NCBI GenBank assembly: GCA_046349315.1
Contig: JAXMCQ010000011.1
Coordinates: 62,001-126,000 of the forward strand
DNA length: 64,000 bases
DNA from: JAEUMG01 sp046349315
GTDB lineage: Bacteria > Pseudomonadota > Alphaproteobacteria > Rhizobiales > Aestuariivirgaceae
Reading direction: 5' to 3'
Shown: positions 8,154 to 17,787 of the stretch, in pieces
Position numbering within the stretch: the stretch's first letter is position 1
Layout: each line of letters starts with the position of its first letter
Notes under the pieces: model-generated
What the model saw: only the letters and a program-made list of their open reading frames with translations
What the model was told of the DNA's origin: nothing
The model's database searches: none
Position numbers and translations under genes: made by a program

Positions 8154-9294
8154 TCAGTTTGGACGACTAAGCCCATTGCCGCTCAATTTCTTAGGTCTAA
8201 AACCGGATACAGAGACACGAAAGGCATCGCCCGGCTTCCTAAATGAGACGAAGCCAAGCTGGTCGAGTTCGGGACGGAAGCGCTTCGAACCGTCACCGTG
8301 AAGCGCTGCCGGAATTCGCGGTGACAGGCCAAAATGATCCTTGAACGTGCGCGAGAAGACTTCGGGCGAGGCAAAGCCGCAGGACGCGGCAATATCCCCT
8401 GAATGGCAATGTCGCTATAGAAAGTGCATTGCGCGCCGCCTGAAGCCTGATCTTGCGTGATAATAGCTCATCGGCGATCTGCCGATCCGATCATGCAGCA
8501 GTTGGTCTAACGCGCGCACTGAAACGCCGGTGCGCTTGGCGAGGGCCTGGCGGACAATGGCGTCTGAATGTTCTGCTCCATGTCCTGAAAATGCGCGTCA
8601 AGGGCGAGCCGCCGCGTCGCCCGTCAGCAGGCGAGGTTCGAGACGCTGCGTTCGGTTTCGCTGCGCGGCCGGTGCGCGACGAAAGCGTTGGCGACGATTC
8701 GCGCAAGCGCTGCGCCATGCCGCTTGCCGATCAGGCCAAGCACATGAGATCGAGAGTTGCGTGACCGCCCGCACAGGTGATGCGATCAGTGTCGATCTTG
8801 TAGAGACGCTCGCAAACCGTGACCCCTGGATAGCGCTCCTTGAAGGTCGACAATTGATTCCACGCATCGTCACTTCGTGATCATCGAGGAGACCGGCTTT
8901 CGGCGAGAGCAAAAGTGCCCGTGTCGATCCCGCCCATCACGCAGCCGTGGCGCGCAAGCCGGCGCAGCCAATTGAGGAGGCGCTTGGAGAGATGCTGCAT
9001 CGGATGATTACCACCGAAGACAAGCACTGTCGGCAAGGAATTGACGCCAGCAATCGTAGCGTCGACACTCAGCGACATGCCATTGCCCGAGCGCACCGAG
9101 GTGTCGCTCTCCGAGATGAGCAGCCAGTCATAAAGCTTGCGACCATGATTCTGGTTAGCAATGCGCAAGGCCTCCATCGCCGGCACGAGCGCGTAAAGGG
9201 GAAATTCGGGCAAGAGCAGGAAACCGAAGCGAACGACGTCTGAATCATCCCGCTTCAGGGAGTTGGATTTACCGTTGGAGACCACTCTTTGCAT
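8154..9294 (-). pseudogene. GlxA-like AraC-family regulator, multiply frameshifted
   Basis: The N-terminal DJ-1/PfpI-like sensor domain is well preserved (RFGFLLLPEFPLYALVPAMEA, VLVFGG, GGIDTGTFALAE) from ATG 9294 to about 8890. After that the family sequence continues only by changing frame repeatedly. FKERYPGVTVCERLYKIDTD and RITCAGGHATLDLM lie near 8850-8740. A recognisable AraC DNA-binding part ending FKDHFGLSPRIPAAL lies near 8320, and the last phase reaches a stop at 8154. GlxA-like proteins regulate catabolic operons, so this may once have controlled the adjacent sugar-acid locus on the same strand. It cannot make a full regulator as it stands. Confidence 0.8.
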
Positions 9295-9360
9295 CGACCA
9301 GCTCCATTCAATGAAATCAAGTACCGCTGATCGTCATTGTCAACTGCAGCGGGTGGCCGG

Positions 9361-10491
9361 TCACGGCAATCTCCAGCGCGTCGCCATGATACAGGTGCAG
9401 CCGGCTTCGTCCTCTCCGTAATAGACCGTGAAATAGGCCCCATCGCCGGCTGGGATGGTAGCGGGGTAGCCGAGGTTCTTGTTGGGCATGCCGCCGCGAA
9501 TGCGGATGGTCTCCGCCATTTGCCAGGTCCGGCCCTCGTCCGGCGAGATAACGGCGCGAATGCCGAAATCGGGCTTGCGCCAGCCATAAGTCATAAGCAC
9601 ACGACCATCATCGAGGGTGAGGAGGTGCGCGGGATAGCCGCCAATGTCGAGCTGGCGCGGCGCGGTCCAAGTCAAGCCACCATCGGCCGACTCGACCTGA
9701 TGGAGAAAACGCGTTGCGTTGTCGCGCAAGACCGCAAGAAGCTTGCCCGACCGGCAGCGGATAATGGCCGGCTCCTCGAATTCATGGTCGGATCCCGCCG
9801 CAACGAGGTCCGGCCGCGACCAGCTCATCCCGCCGTTTTCGCTGCGAATGGCGAAGACCTGACGATAATTCGGGATGTCACTGAGAAGGAGAACCAAGGT
9901 CCCGTCGGCAAGCTCGGCAGCACTGCGCATGCCGTAACCGCCGCTATAGGGGGCCGTGTCGATGGCGACCGTCGTGGTGAAGCTTGCGCCCTGATCCTTC
10001 GAGAGGTGTACGAATGTCTTGCCGCCAGCGCGTGCCCATGGTGCCAGATCTTCGGGAGATCGGTCGGCAAGACGCGCAACATCATGTTCGGGTGACGCGA
10101 GCCAGCCCCTCATGAAATTTGCGGGATAGGACAACCGGGACTGGTCGGGCAATTGCCGCGCGAGGCCGAGCGGGTACCAATCGAAGCACCATTGATTGAG
10201 CATAACCATGCCGTCGCTCAGCACCGTCAATCCCGCACATTCCGTTCCCGCACGCTCGTAACTTGGGACAATTTGCGGAGCGCTCCAACTCGCACCGCGG
10301 TCTGCAGAACGCAGCAGCATGTTGCGAAACAAGGGATCTTCCGGCGGGTGCAGCACGAAGGACCGCCGCGGCGCATAATTGAACACTACGAGCCATGTTC
10401 CATCGGCCGCGACAGCTGCGTGCGCATGCGCGCAGTAAGCATATTCATCCCGGTAGATAACCGAGTGATGGGCCTCGCGCGCCTCCAACAT
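9361..10491 (-). CDS. Sialidase-like BNR-repeat protein 1
   Basis: This is a 376-residue beta-propeller protein of the sialidase superfamily. Asp-box repeats (S-x-D-x-G-x-x-W type) appear as SADRGASW near residue 62, SKDQGASF, SENGGMSW, SADGGLTW and SPDEGRTW. No signal peptide or membrane segment is seen, so it probably acts in the cytoplasm. Such proteins in proteobacterial uptake operons are often annotated exo-alpha-sialidase, but their substrates are mostly unproven. ATG 10491 is chosen; a TTG two codons earlier is possible. It follows a related paralogue after a short gap and lies in the same minus-strand run as the UgpC-type ATPase. Confidence 0.8.
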   Translation of the reverse strand: MLEAREAHHSVIYRDEYAYCAHAHAAVAADGTWLVVFNYAPRRSFVLHPPEDPLFRNMLLRSADRGASWSAPQIVPSYERAGTECAGLTVLSDGMVMLNQWCFDWYPLGLARQLPDQSRLSYPANFMRGWLASPEHDVARLADRSPEDLAPWARAGGKTFVHLSKDQGASFTTTVAIDTAPYSGGYGMRSAAELADGTLVLLLSDIPNYRQVFAIRSENGGMSWSRPDLVAAGSDHEFEEPAIIRCRSGKLLAVLRDNATRFLHQVESADGGLTWTAPRQLDIGGYPAHLLTLDDGRVLMTYGWRKPDFGIRAVISPDEGRTWQMAETIRIRGGMPNKNLGYPATIPAGDGAYFTVYYGEDEAGCTCIMATRWRLP

Positions 10492-10499
10492 GCGCAAAC

Positions 10500-11708
10500 T
10501 TAGAGCGTGAACCGCGTCGCGAGGCAGAATTGCAGCGGCTTCGGGTCATCGCTCCATTCGTGATAGGCCGCAACGATCGTGCCATCCGGCATCTGCGCAA
10601 CCGTCGGATAGCCGATGTGCTGATAGACGCCGGGGTTGTGCCAGTCGACGCCGCCTGCTTTGGTCTTGCCGCTCTCGGGCAGCATGCGGCTCGAGCCCGG
10701 AGTGTCGGTCGCGGTCTTGCCCGGCACGCCGCCTTCGCGAATGACAAACTCGTTCTTGCGATCCCATGTGATGCCGTCTTCGGAGATGCAGCCGCGCGTT
10801 CCATAGGGCGGCCGCCGATAGCCATAGATGCAAAGATAGCGACCGTCGAACAGCGGGATCGCCTCGGCGGGATAACCCCAGATATTCGTCCATTTTGGCG
10901 GCGACCAGGACCAGCCGTCATCGTCCGAGGTTACGATCACCATGTTCTTTGCATCCTCGCTCGGCCGGTTGTGGGTGCGCAGGAAGCAAACGAGCTTGCC
11001 GTCACGGAGTCGCAGCAAGGCCGGCTCTTCATAATCGATGATACTCGCGGGATCGAATGCGAGGGTGGAGTAATATTCCCAATTCATTCCGCCATCGTCG
11101 GAGCGCATGAGCGCTGAACGGGTCGACTCGAATTCACCCTTTTCCTCATATCCGAGAATACGGCCATAGAGACCCATCAGCAGTTCGCCGCCCGGAAGCT
11201 GCCAGCAGCCCAAGCGGCAACCGCCATGTTTCAACGGTCGGATGTTGACCGGGATGGGCCGCGACCAAGTTTCCCCGCCATCGGTCGAGCGCACGACATA
11301 GGTGCCGAGGCAGCCCTGCGTGTGATAGGCCCAGGTCCAGTCGCCCCATTCCTTGGTCAAAGGGTGGACCGACCACGACACGCCCTCAGGCTTCACGCCG
11401 CGCTTGAAGAAGCCGGTGATCGTCATATTGACGATCAGGGTGCCGTTGCTCAATTCACAGATGCCGCAATCCCAATTGCCCTCGGTTTCGGTCCAAGGCA
11501 GGACGACCTTGGGGTCGCTCCATGTCTTTCCGCCATCACGCGATCGCGCGATCAGTGTCTGGCCGCTGTCATGATGATACGGAAAGCGTTCTTCATTGAA
11601 GACGGCAAGGAGGTCGCCATTCTTCAGGAGCCGCATAGCGATCTGATTGACGCAGTGCTCCTGGTGCTTGAAAATCACATGGTGCTCGACGTTCTTGGGC
11701 GTAACCAT
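10500..11708 (-). CDS. Sialidase-like BNR-repeat protein 2
   Basis: A 402-residue paralogue of the next gene downstream, with Asp-boxes SRDGGKTW near residue 56, STDGGETW near 165, then SDDGGMNW, SDDDGWSW and SEDGITW. It also has the EEPALLRLRDGKL segment resembling EEPAIIRCRSGKL of its neighbour, which suggests a tandem duplication followed by divergence. There is no signal peptide. The start at ATG 11708 leaves about 90 bases to the ATPase gene on the same strand, which fits an operon. A role in trimming or recognising an acidic glycan breakdown product after import is an inference from context. Confidence 0.8.
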   Translation of the reverse strand: MVTPKNVEHHVIFKHQEHCVNQIAMRLLKNGDLLAVFNEERFPYHHDSGQTLIARSRDGGKTWSDPKVVLPWTETEGNWDCGICELSNGTLIVNMTITGFFKRGVKPEGVSWSVHPLTKEWGDWTWAYHTQGCLGTYVVRSTDGGETWSRPIPVNIRPLKHGGCRLGCWQLPGGELLMGLYGRILGYEEKGEFESTRSALMRSDDGGMNWEYYSTLAFDPASIIDYEEPALLRLRDGKLVCFLRTHNRPSEDAKNMVIVTSDDDGWSWSPPKWTNIWGYPAEAIPLFDGRYLCIYGYRRPPYGTRGCISEDGITWDRKNEFVIREGGVPGKTATDTPGSSRMLPESGKTKAGGVDWHNPGVYQHIGYPTVAQMPDGTIVAAYHEWSDDPKPLQFCLATRFTL

Positions 11709-11800
11709 CCTTCATCCTCATGCGGAATAATCGTTGCGCGATCATCGCCGAGGTTCGGAAATGCGAGTTGACGTTTCTTGCCAGCATATTGACGTTTTGA

Positions 11801-12883
11801 TCATCCTCCGGTTGCGATGCGTTCGCCGGAGCCGGCGTCAAAGAGATGCAGACTGTCGGTCCGCGGGACGAGTTTCATGGTCTCCCCGGGCGAGCATGCG
11901 AGCCGCTCATTGAAAATGGCGATAATGGACTGCGCTGCGCAAGAGAAGCCAACCTGCATTTGCGATCCAAGCGGCTCAACGACATCGACATTGGCGACGA
12001 GCGATCCCTCCTGGTCGGCGATCAGGAAATGTTCGGGCCGAACTCCCAATGATACCCTTTGACCTTCACCAACCCTTGTGCCGGCGGGCAAGAAAACAGA
12101 AGCGCCGAGATCGAGCGCAACGCTCGCCTTGCCGCGATCGGACACAATGCGTCCGGCAAAAAGGTTCATGGCGGGCGAGCCGATGAATTGCGCGACAAAA
12201 ACATTTGCGGGATTGTCAAATAGCTCGAGGGGCGAGCCAATTTGCTCGACAACCCCGTTGCGAAGGACGACAATCCGATCCGCCATGGTCATTGCTTCGA
12301 CCTGATCATGCGTGACGTAGACCACCGTCGTCTTGAGACGCTGATGGAGTGCCTTGATTTCACCGCGCATTGCCACGCGCAATTGTGCGTCCAGATTGGA
12401 TAGGGGCTCATCGAACAGGAACACCTTCGGATCGCGGACAATGGCTCGGCCCATGGCGACACGTTGTCGCTGACCACCCGATAGCGCTGAGGGCTTGCGA
12501 TCGAGATAGCCGGTCAGGCCCAATGTCTCGGCCGCTTTCTTCACGCGCTCGGCAATGACGGCGCGGGTCTCTCCGCGAAGTTTCAACGAGAAGCCCATAT
12601 TCTCGGCGACTGTCATATGCGGATAAAGAGCGTAGCTTTGAAACACCATCGCGATGTCACGAGCCTTGGCTGGCAGATCCGTTACATCCCTGCCGCCGAT
12701 ATGGATCGTGCCGCTCGTTACCTGTTCGAGCCCGGAGATAATGCGCAGCAAAGTCGACTTGCCGCAACCCGACGGGCCAACAAGCACGAGAAACTCACCA
12801 TCGGCAATTTCGATGTTGATATCATTGAGGACGCCGACGTGACCGAATGACTTGTGGAGTTTGGAAATCCGGATGTCGGTCAT
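11801..12883 (-). CDS. Sugar ABC transporter ATP-binding protein, UgpC/MsmX type
   Basis: A 360-residue importer ATPase. Walker A GPSGCGKST (about residue 37), Q-loop FQSYALYPHMTV, signature LSGGQRQRVAMGRAI, Walker B VFLFDEPLSNLD and the switch His in VYVTHDQVEAMTM are all intact. A C-terminal TOBE-like regulatory domain follows (SLGVRPEHF, VDVVEPLGSQMQV). ATG 12883 is chosen because it lies just before MTDIRISKLHKSFG and has GAGGTGG upstream; the longer frame to 13015 is unlikely. It is divergent from the binding-protein gene at 13106 and presumably powers the permeases at 14602 and 15492. Confidence 0.92.
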   Translation of the reverse strand: MTDIRISKLHKSFGHVGVLNDINIEIADGEFLVLVGPSGCGKSTLLRIISGLEQVTSGTIHIGGRDVTDLPAKARDIAMVFQSYALYPHMTVAENMGFSLKLRGETRAVIAERVKKAAETLGLTGYLDRKPSALSGGQRQRVAMGRAIVRDPKVFLFDEPLSNLDAQLRVAMRGEIKALHQRLKTTVVYVTHDQVEAMTMADRIVVLRNGVVEQIGSPLELFDNPANVFVAQFIGSPAMNLFAGRIVSDRGKASVALDLGASVFLPAGTRVGEGQRVSLGVRPEHFLIADQEGSLVANVDVVEPLGSQMQVGFSCAAQSIIAIFNERLACSPGETMKLVPRTDSLHLFDAGSGERIATGG

Positions 12884-13099
12884 CGTGCCACCTCTATGGC
12901 TCCAGTTTTGTAATCTGTTGGTAATGTAACGTTGGACCTGGCTTCGGCGCTTGGCCGAAACGGTCAAGTTCATGACTTTTCCGGATAACCGCGAAGGAGA
13001 TTTTGCACGGAACATGAGGCCCAGGAAACCGGAGGCGACCCCGCAGAAGTCCCGCGGTTTCGATCCGCCAATGCGCGGATCACCATAAACAAGTGGAGG
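12884..13099. promoter_or_regulatory. Divergent intergenic region of the sugar ABC locus
   Basis: These 216 bases separate the divergent ATPase and binding-protein genes and must hold the promoters for both transcription units. No perfect sigma-70 pair stands out by eye. The GGAGG at 13096-13100 is the ribosome site of the binding-protein gene. Confidence 0.4.
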
Positions 13100-13105
13100 A
13101 TGCTC

Positions 13106-14422
13106 ATGATCAAGTCAAAGCTTTCGCGCCGCGGTCTGATGCGCACCGCCGGCACTCTCGCACTGGCCAGCGCCCTTCCGATGCCGTTTGTTCGCACGGC
13201 CTCGGCAGCAACGGAAATCATCCATTGGAGCCCGCTTGCCGCCTCCGACGGAGAGGTTTGGGCGAAGATGATCCAGAACTTCAACGACGCCCACAAGGAC
13301 CAGGGCGTCTCGATCAAGATGGAAGTCGTCAACTGGGATGACTACACCACCAAGGTCCTGGCTGCCGCCGCGGCCGGTGCTGCGCCGGATTTCGGCTGGA
13401 ACACCGATCCGCGCCCGGCCTTTGTCCGCGATGGACTGTTGGTGCCGCTCAACGAGCTCGCCAAGACGTCCGGTCTCGACATCGCCGACTTCTCTGAATT
13501 CTCGATCAACAAATCGAAATTCCCGAATTATGGAGGCGATGAACTCTTCCAGGTTCCGATGGACCTCATGTCGCTGGTCCCCGAAATCAACACGGCGCAT
13601 GTGACGGAAGCCGGCCTCAAGATCGATGAATGGCCAGATGACGGCGCCAAGCTCATCGACTGGGCCAAGGCGATGACCAAGCTCGAAGGCGACAAGGTGG
13701 TGCGCTCCGGCATCATGATGACCGGCGCCGGCGTGCAGCCGACCGTCACCTGGGGCATCGTCGCCGAACAGATGGGCTTCCAGCGCATCAGCCCGGATTT
13801 CAAGCAGGCGGCGGTCAATCCCGACGCCGGCAAGGCCGCGATGCAGTGGGTGCTTGATCTTTTCGACAAGCACAAGGTGTCAACGCGCGATGTGACCGAT
13901 CGCTACAAAGCTTTCGGAACGGGGCAAGGCTCGATCTTCTGGACTGGTCCCTGGACGCTGAACGGCTATCTCGAACAGAAGCTGCCTTTTGTCTCGAAGC
14001 CATTCCCGAAGATCGGCGAAAAGCGCGTCACCTATTTCGAGCGCGGCGCGCTTGAGCTCTACACCCAGAAGGATCCGGCGCGCCATCAGGCGACGATGGA
14101 TGCAGTGAAGTGGCTCTCCGACAACAGCTTCCTGTGGTGCACGAAGGGCCGTGGCGCTTCGCCGCGCAAGTCGATCATCGACCGCCCCGATTACAAGACG
14201 GCCGGGGCGCCCTGGGATGTTCGCGGTGCATTCGTTGAAGGCATCGAATATGCGACCGCGATCGCCGATTTCCCGATCATCAATGGCGCCGATTTTAACA
14301 TCTATTCGGGCGGCAATTTCCTCGCCAAGACGCTTGAGCAGGTCTGGGCAGGACAGTCGTCGATCGACGATGCCATGACGAAACTACAGGAAGGCTGGCA
14401 GAAGGCCCTCGAGGAAGGCTGA
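13106..14422 (+). CDS. Extracellular sugar-binding protein (family 1), Tat-like signal
   Basis: The 438-residue product begins with MIKSKLSRRGLMRTAG and a hydrophobic stretch ending TASAA. The SRRGLM motif resembles a twin-arginine signal, so export in folded form is likely. The mature part matches UgpB/MalE-like binding proteins (EIIHWSPLAAS, KVLAAAAAGAAPDFGWNTD, GSIFWTGPWTLNGY). ATG 13106 is preferred to 13100 because of its distance from the GTGGAGG ribosome site. It is followed by two MalF/MalG-type permeases and is divergent from their ATPase. Ligand unknown; the nearby catabolic genes suggest an acidic sugar. Confidence 0.88.
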   Translation: MIKSKLSRRGLMRTAGTLALASALPMPFVRTASAATEIIHWSPLAASDGEVWAKMIQNFNDAHKDQGVSIKMEVVNWDDYTTKVLAAAAAGAAPDFGWNTDPRPAFVRDGLLVPLNELAKTSGLDIADFSEFSINKSKFPNYGGDELFQVPMDLMSLVPEINTAHVTEAGLKIDEWPDDGAKLIDWAKAMTKLEGDKVVRSGIMMTGAGVQPTVTWGIVAEQMGFQRISPDFKQAAVNPDAGKAAMQWVLDLFDKHKVSTRDVTDRYKAFGTGQGSIFWTGPWTLNGYLEQKLPFVSKPFPKIGEKRVTYFERGALELYTQKDPARHQATMDAVKWLSDNSFLWCTKGRGASPRKSIIDRPDYKTAGAPWDVRGAFVEGIEYATAIADFPIINGADFNIYSGGNFLAKTLEQVWAGQSSIDDAMTKLQEGWQKALEEG

Positions 14423-14442
14423 GGGCTTCCGCTTCCCCCATC

Positions 14443-14477
14443 GCGGTTCATCCCCAACGGAGGTTGGACCGCTTTTT
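14443..14477 (+). terminator. Terminator-like hairpin between binding protein and permease genes
   Basis: A stem of GCGGT pairing with ACCGC and an inner CCAAC/GTTGG helix is followed directly by five T residues. Its place, just after the binding-protein stop and before the permeases, fits partial termination that keeps binding protein in excess over the permeases. Confidence 0.55.
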
Positions 14478-14601
14478 GAAGCTTGCAAGAGGCGACGGTC
14501 GGTTGCTCTTGCGAGAATGGTCATGTCATTGGCCAAAATGATCAACTCGCCCTTCGCCTTGCTGCACCACAATAGGGCTTGCGGGAAATGGAGTTTCCGG
14601 C

Positions 14602-15495
14602 ATGGCTGCTACTATACTTGAGCGCCGCGATTTGGAGGCGCCGACCGATTGGGTCGCCTATGCCTTCATTGCGCTCTTCACGGTGCCGTTCCTGATCTTC
14701 AACATCGCGCCGATCCTGTTCACGGCATATCTCTCTTTCATGCGGTGGGGCATTTTCGGACCGCCACGCTATGTCGGCATTGCCAATTTCCGTGATGCGC
14801 TCGAAAACGACCAGGTGCGCATAGCCTTCGGCAATATCCTCCTCTACGGCCTCACCATTGTGCCTGGTGTTCTCATCCTCGGATTGATTGCGGCGCTTTA
14901 TGTCCACAATCGCTGGCCGCTCTCCTCCTTCGCGCGGGTCTGCTTTTTTTCGCCCTATGTTGTTTCGGCAACCGTCATCGGCCTGGTGTGGGTGTGGCTG
15001 CTCGATACCCGCTTCGGACTCATCAATCACTATCTCGCCTATCTCGGCTTCGACTACATTCCGTGGCTCACCAGCACGACCTGGGCGCTTTACGGCGTCA
15101 GCATTGCATCGATCTGGTGGGATATGGGGCTAGCCTTCGTGCTGATCCTGGCGGCGCTCCAGGATATCCCGGGCGATCTCTATGACGCGGTCGAGGTCGA
15201 TGGCGCGACGCGCTGGCAGCGCTTCTGGTATGTGACGCTGCCCCTCTTGCGGCCGGTGCTCAGCATGGTTCTCACGCTGCAGCTCATCTCGACTTTGCGC
15301 ATATTCAGCCAGGTCTACGTTATGACCAGCGGCGGCCCCGCTTCGGCATCGACCTCGGTCCTTTATGAGATTTACACGGTCGCAATCAGGAACCAGAAAT
15401 TTGGGCTCGCCGCGGCCGTATCGATCATGTTGTTCGCCGTGATCTTGGTCGTCACGCTATTAAGCCGACGTCTCCTCCGGGAGCAGCAGACGTGA
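14602..15495 (+). CDS. Sugar ABC transporter permease, MalF/UgpA type
   Basis: A 297-residue inner-membrane protein with six predicted helices, the first around AFIALFTVPFLIFNIAPILF. The EAA coupling loop that contacts the ATPase is clear near residue 200 (YDAVEVDGATRWQRFWYVTLP). It forms the translocation pore with the next gene product, whose start overlaps its stop. A 179-base gap with a hairpin separates it from the binding-protein gene. Intact by length and motif. Confidence 0.92.
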   Translation: MAATILERRDLEAPTDWVAYAFIALFTVPFLIFNIAPILFTAYLSFMRWGIFGPPRYVGIANFRDALENDQVRIAFGNILLYGLTIVPGVLILGLIAALYVHNRWPLSSFARVCFFSPYVVSATVIGLVWVWLLDTRFGLINHYLAYLGFDYIPWLTSTTWALYGVSIASIWWDMGLAFVLILAALQDIPGDLYDAVEVDGATRWQRFWYVTLPLLRPVLSMVLTLQLISTLRIFSQVYVMTSGGPASASTSVLYEIYTVAIRNQKFGLAAAVSIMLFAVILVVTLLSRRLLREQQT

Positions 15496-16358
15496 CGGCA
15501 CTCTCACGGTTTCTCAAATCCTACAACATGCGCCCGGCCGATGTTCCGATCTGGCTGTTCGGGCTCGCGGTTGCAGCATTGTGGATCATGCCCTTCGTTT
15601 GGATGATCTCGACATCATTCAAATATCCCGGCGACGTCATGACGGCCGACATCGAATGGTTTCCGCGCCGCGTCACAATCGAAAATTATGTGGACATCTT
15701 CACCAAGTACAAAGTTTGGCGCTGGACTCTGAACAGCGTCATCGTTGTCGTGGCCAGTACCTCTCTTTGCGTATTGGCCGGAGCGCTGGCCGGCTACGCG
15801 CTGGCGCGCCTCAATTTCCCGGGCAAGAAGGCGCTGTTCTTCCTCTATGTCGCCTCGTTGATGGTGCCGATCGAGGTCTATGCCATCCCGATGCTGCTCG
15901 GCATCATCAAGGTCGGCTGGGCGAACACCTATCAGGCGCTGATCCTGCCCTCCGTCGGCAATGTGTTCAGCGTTTTGATCTTTCGCCAGTTCTTCCTGAA
16001 TTTTCCGCGCGACCTCGAGGATGCGGCACGGATCGACGGCGCCGGACATGGGCTAATCTTTTGGAAGATCGCACTCCCGCTGGCACGGGCACCGCTCATT
16101 GCCGGAACGGTCATCATATTCGTGCTGAACTGGAACAATTTTCTGTGGCCTTTGCTCGTCACCTTCGAAGACGACATGAAGACGCTCCCCGTCGGCATCG
16201 CCGCCTTCACGCCGCTTTACGGGACCGCGACCCAGCTCGAAGGCTATGCGATGGCCATGGCGGGCGTCACGGTACTCAGCGTTCCGAGCGTTCTCGTATT
16301 CCTCATTCTCCAACGCTACTTCATACAGGGCATATCGAGCGGAGCAATACGTGGCTGA
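15492..16358 (+). CDS. Sugar ABC transporter permease, MalG/UgpE type
   Basis: The second pore subunit, 288 residues with six helices (first around VPIWLFGLAVAALWIMPFVW). Its EAA loop reads EDAARIDGAGHGLIFWKIALP. It starts with GTG overlapping the stop of the previous permease, and its own end overlaps the start of the aldehyde dehydrogenase gene by eight bases. Transport and oxidation genes are therefore co-transcribed. Confidence 0.92.
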   Translation: MTALSRFLKSYNMRPADVPIWLFGLAVAALWIMPFVWMISTSFKYPGDVMTADIEWFPRRVTIENYVDIFTKYKVWRWTLNSVIVVVASTSLCVLAGALAGYALARLNFPGKKALFFLYVASLMVPIEVYAIPMLLGIIKVGWANTYQALILPSVGNVFSVLIFRQFFLNFPRDLEDAARIDGAGHGLIFWKIALPLARAPLIAGTVIIFVLNWNNFLWPLLVTFEDDMKTLPVGIAAFTPLYGTATQLEGYAMAMAGVTVLSVPSVLVFLILQRYFIQGISSGAIRG

Positions 16359-17787
16359 ACGTGACTATGTGAACTATGTCGACGGCAAGTGGCGGGCTCC
16401 GGCAGGCGGCGTCTATCTGGACACGATCGATCCGGCGACCGAAGAGCCCCTTGCACGCTTTGCCCGATCGGATGCGAGCGATGTCGATGCCGCAGCCCAG
16501 GCCGCGTACCGCGCCATGGCGGGCGCGTGGTCGCGACTCTCGCCGGCCGAACGCGGACGGATGATGTTCAAGCTTGCCGATTTGATCGCGGCTGATCGCC
16601 ACCGGCTGGCGCGGCTGGAAACCTTGGACGTTGGCAAGCCGCTCAAGGATTCGCTTGGCGACATAGACGGCGTGGTCGGCACCTTGCGCTACAATGCGGG
16701 CGCCGCCGACAAGATGGAGGGCGTCCCAATCCCGCTCGGGCCCTCCTTCATCGATTTCACGATCCTCGAGCCCTTGGGTGTTACCGCCCATATCGTGCCG
16801 TGGAACTTTCCGCTTGGCATGGCCATGCGCTCGCTGGCACCGGCGCTGGCGGCCGGCTGCACTTGCGTCTTGAAGCCCGCCGAGCAATCGCCGCTTTCGG
16901 CACTCGCCTTTGCCGATCACATCGAGGCGGCAGGCTTCCCGCCCGGCGTGATCAATATCATTACCGGGCTTGGCGAAGAAGCAGGCGATGCTTTGGTGCG
17001 CCACCCCCTGGTACGCGGCATTACCTTCACCGGGTCGGTCGAGACCGGCCGCAAAGTCATGGCTGCGGCTGCACACGGCATCAAGCCCGTAGTGCTCGAG
17101 TTGGGCGGCAAGAATCCGATGATTGTCTTCGCCGATGCCGATATCGATCGCGCTGTCGCCGATGCGGCCATGGCATCATTCGAAAATTGCGGCCAGGTCT
17201 GCTCTTCCTCTTCTCGCTATCTCCTGATGCCGCAGATCCGCGAGGAGTTCATCGAGAAGCTTGCTGCCAAGGCACGGTCGTTGACAATTGGGCCGGGGAT
17301 CGAAGACAGCGACATTGGCCCGCTCGTGTCGGCCGAGCAGTATACGCGCGTGCGTGGCTATATCGCCGATGGCGTCGCGGCAGGCGCTCGCATTCGCCAG
17401 GGTGGCAGCCGGCCCTCGCATCTCAATCGCGGCTATTTTGTCGAGCCGACAATTTTTGACCGCGTCGCACCCGACATGACGATCGCGCGCGAGGAGATTT
17501 TCGGGCCGGTCGGTGTAGTCATGGATATTGCCAACGAGGATCAGGCCGTCGGCTTGGCGAACGGATTGGGCTACGGATTGGCGGCCGGCGTCTATACACG
17601 CGACATCGGCCTGGCCATGGCTTTGTCGCGTCGCCTCGAACATGGTTCGGTGTGGATCAATGGCTGGTGGATGGGCGGCGTCCAGGCGCCGACCGGCGGA
17701 ATGAAGGAAAGCGGCATCGGTCGCGAGCGCGGGCTAGCCGGCATCCGCAATTATCTTGAGGTGAAGAACGTCGCGATCCGGATCTAA
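16351..17787 (+). CDS. NAD(P)-dependent aldehyde dehydrogenase
   Basis: A 478-residue member of the aldehyde dehydrogenase superfamily. The cofactor-binding region VPWNFPLGM, the general-base loop LELGGKNP and the catalytic-cysteine region ENCGQVCSSSSRY are present, as is the late EEIFGPV motif. GTG 16351 gives MAERDYVNYVDGKW, the usual N-terminus, and overlaps the permease stop; longer readings would lie inside the permease. With the nearby dehydratase and DapA-like genes it could oxidise 2-oxoglutarate semialdehyde or a similar product; that substrate is inferred. It converges with the next gene, sharing four bases at the stops. Confidence 0.9.
   Translation: MAERDYVNYVDGKWRAPAGGVYLDTIDPATEEPLARFARSDASDVDAAAQAAYRAMAGAWSRLSPAERGRMMFKLADLIAADRHRLARLETLDVGKPLKDSLGDIDGVVGTLRYNAGAADKMEGVPIPLGPSFIDFTILEPLGVTAHIVPWNFPLGMAMRSLAPALAAGCTCVLKPAEQSPLSALAFADHIEAAGFPPGVINIITGLGEEAGDALVRHPLVRGITFTGSVETGRKVMAAAAHGIKPVVLELGGKNPMIVFADADIDRAVADAAMASFENCGQVCSSSSRYLLMPQIREEFIEKLAAKARSLTIGPGIEDSDIGPLVSAEQYTRVRGYIADGVAAGARIRQGGSRPSHLNRGYFVEPTIFDRVAPDMTIAREEIFGPVGVVMDIANEDQAVGLANGLGYGLAAGVYTRDIGLAMALSRRLEHGSVWINGWWMGGVQAPTGGMKESGIGRERGLAGIRNYLEVKNVAIRI

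Noticed and set aside
9337..10095. A 252-codon plus-strand frame opposite a sialidase-like gene
   Set aside because: Shadow of the minus-strand BNR protein, whose repeats are clear.
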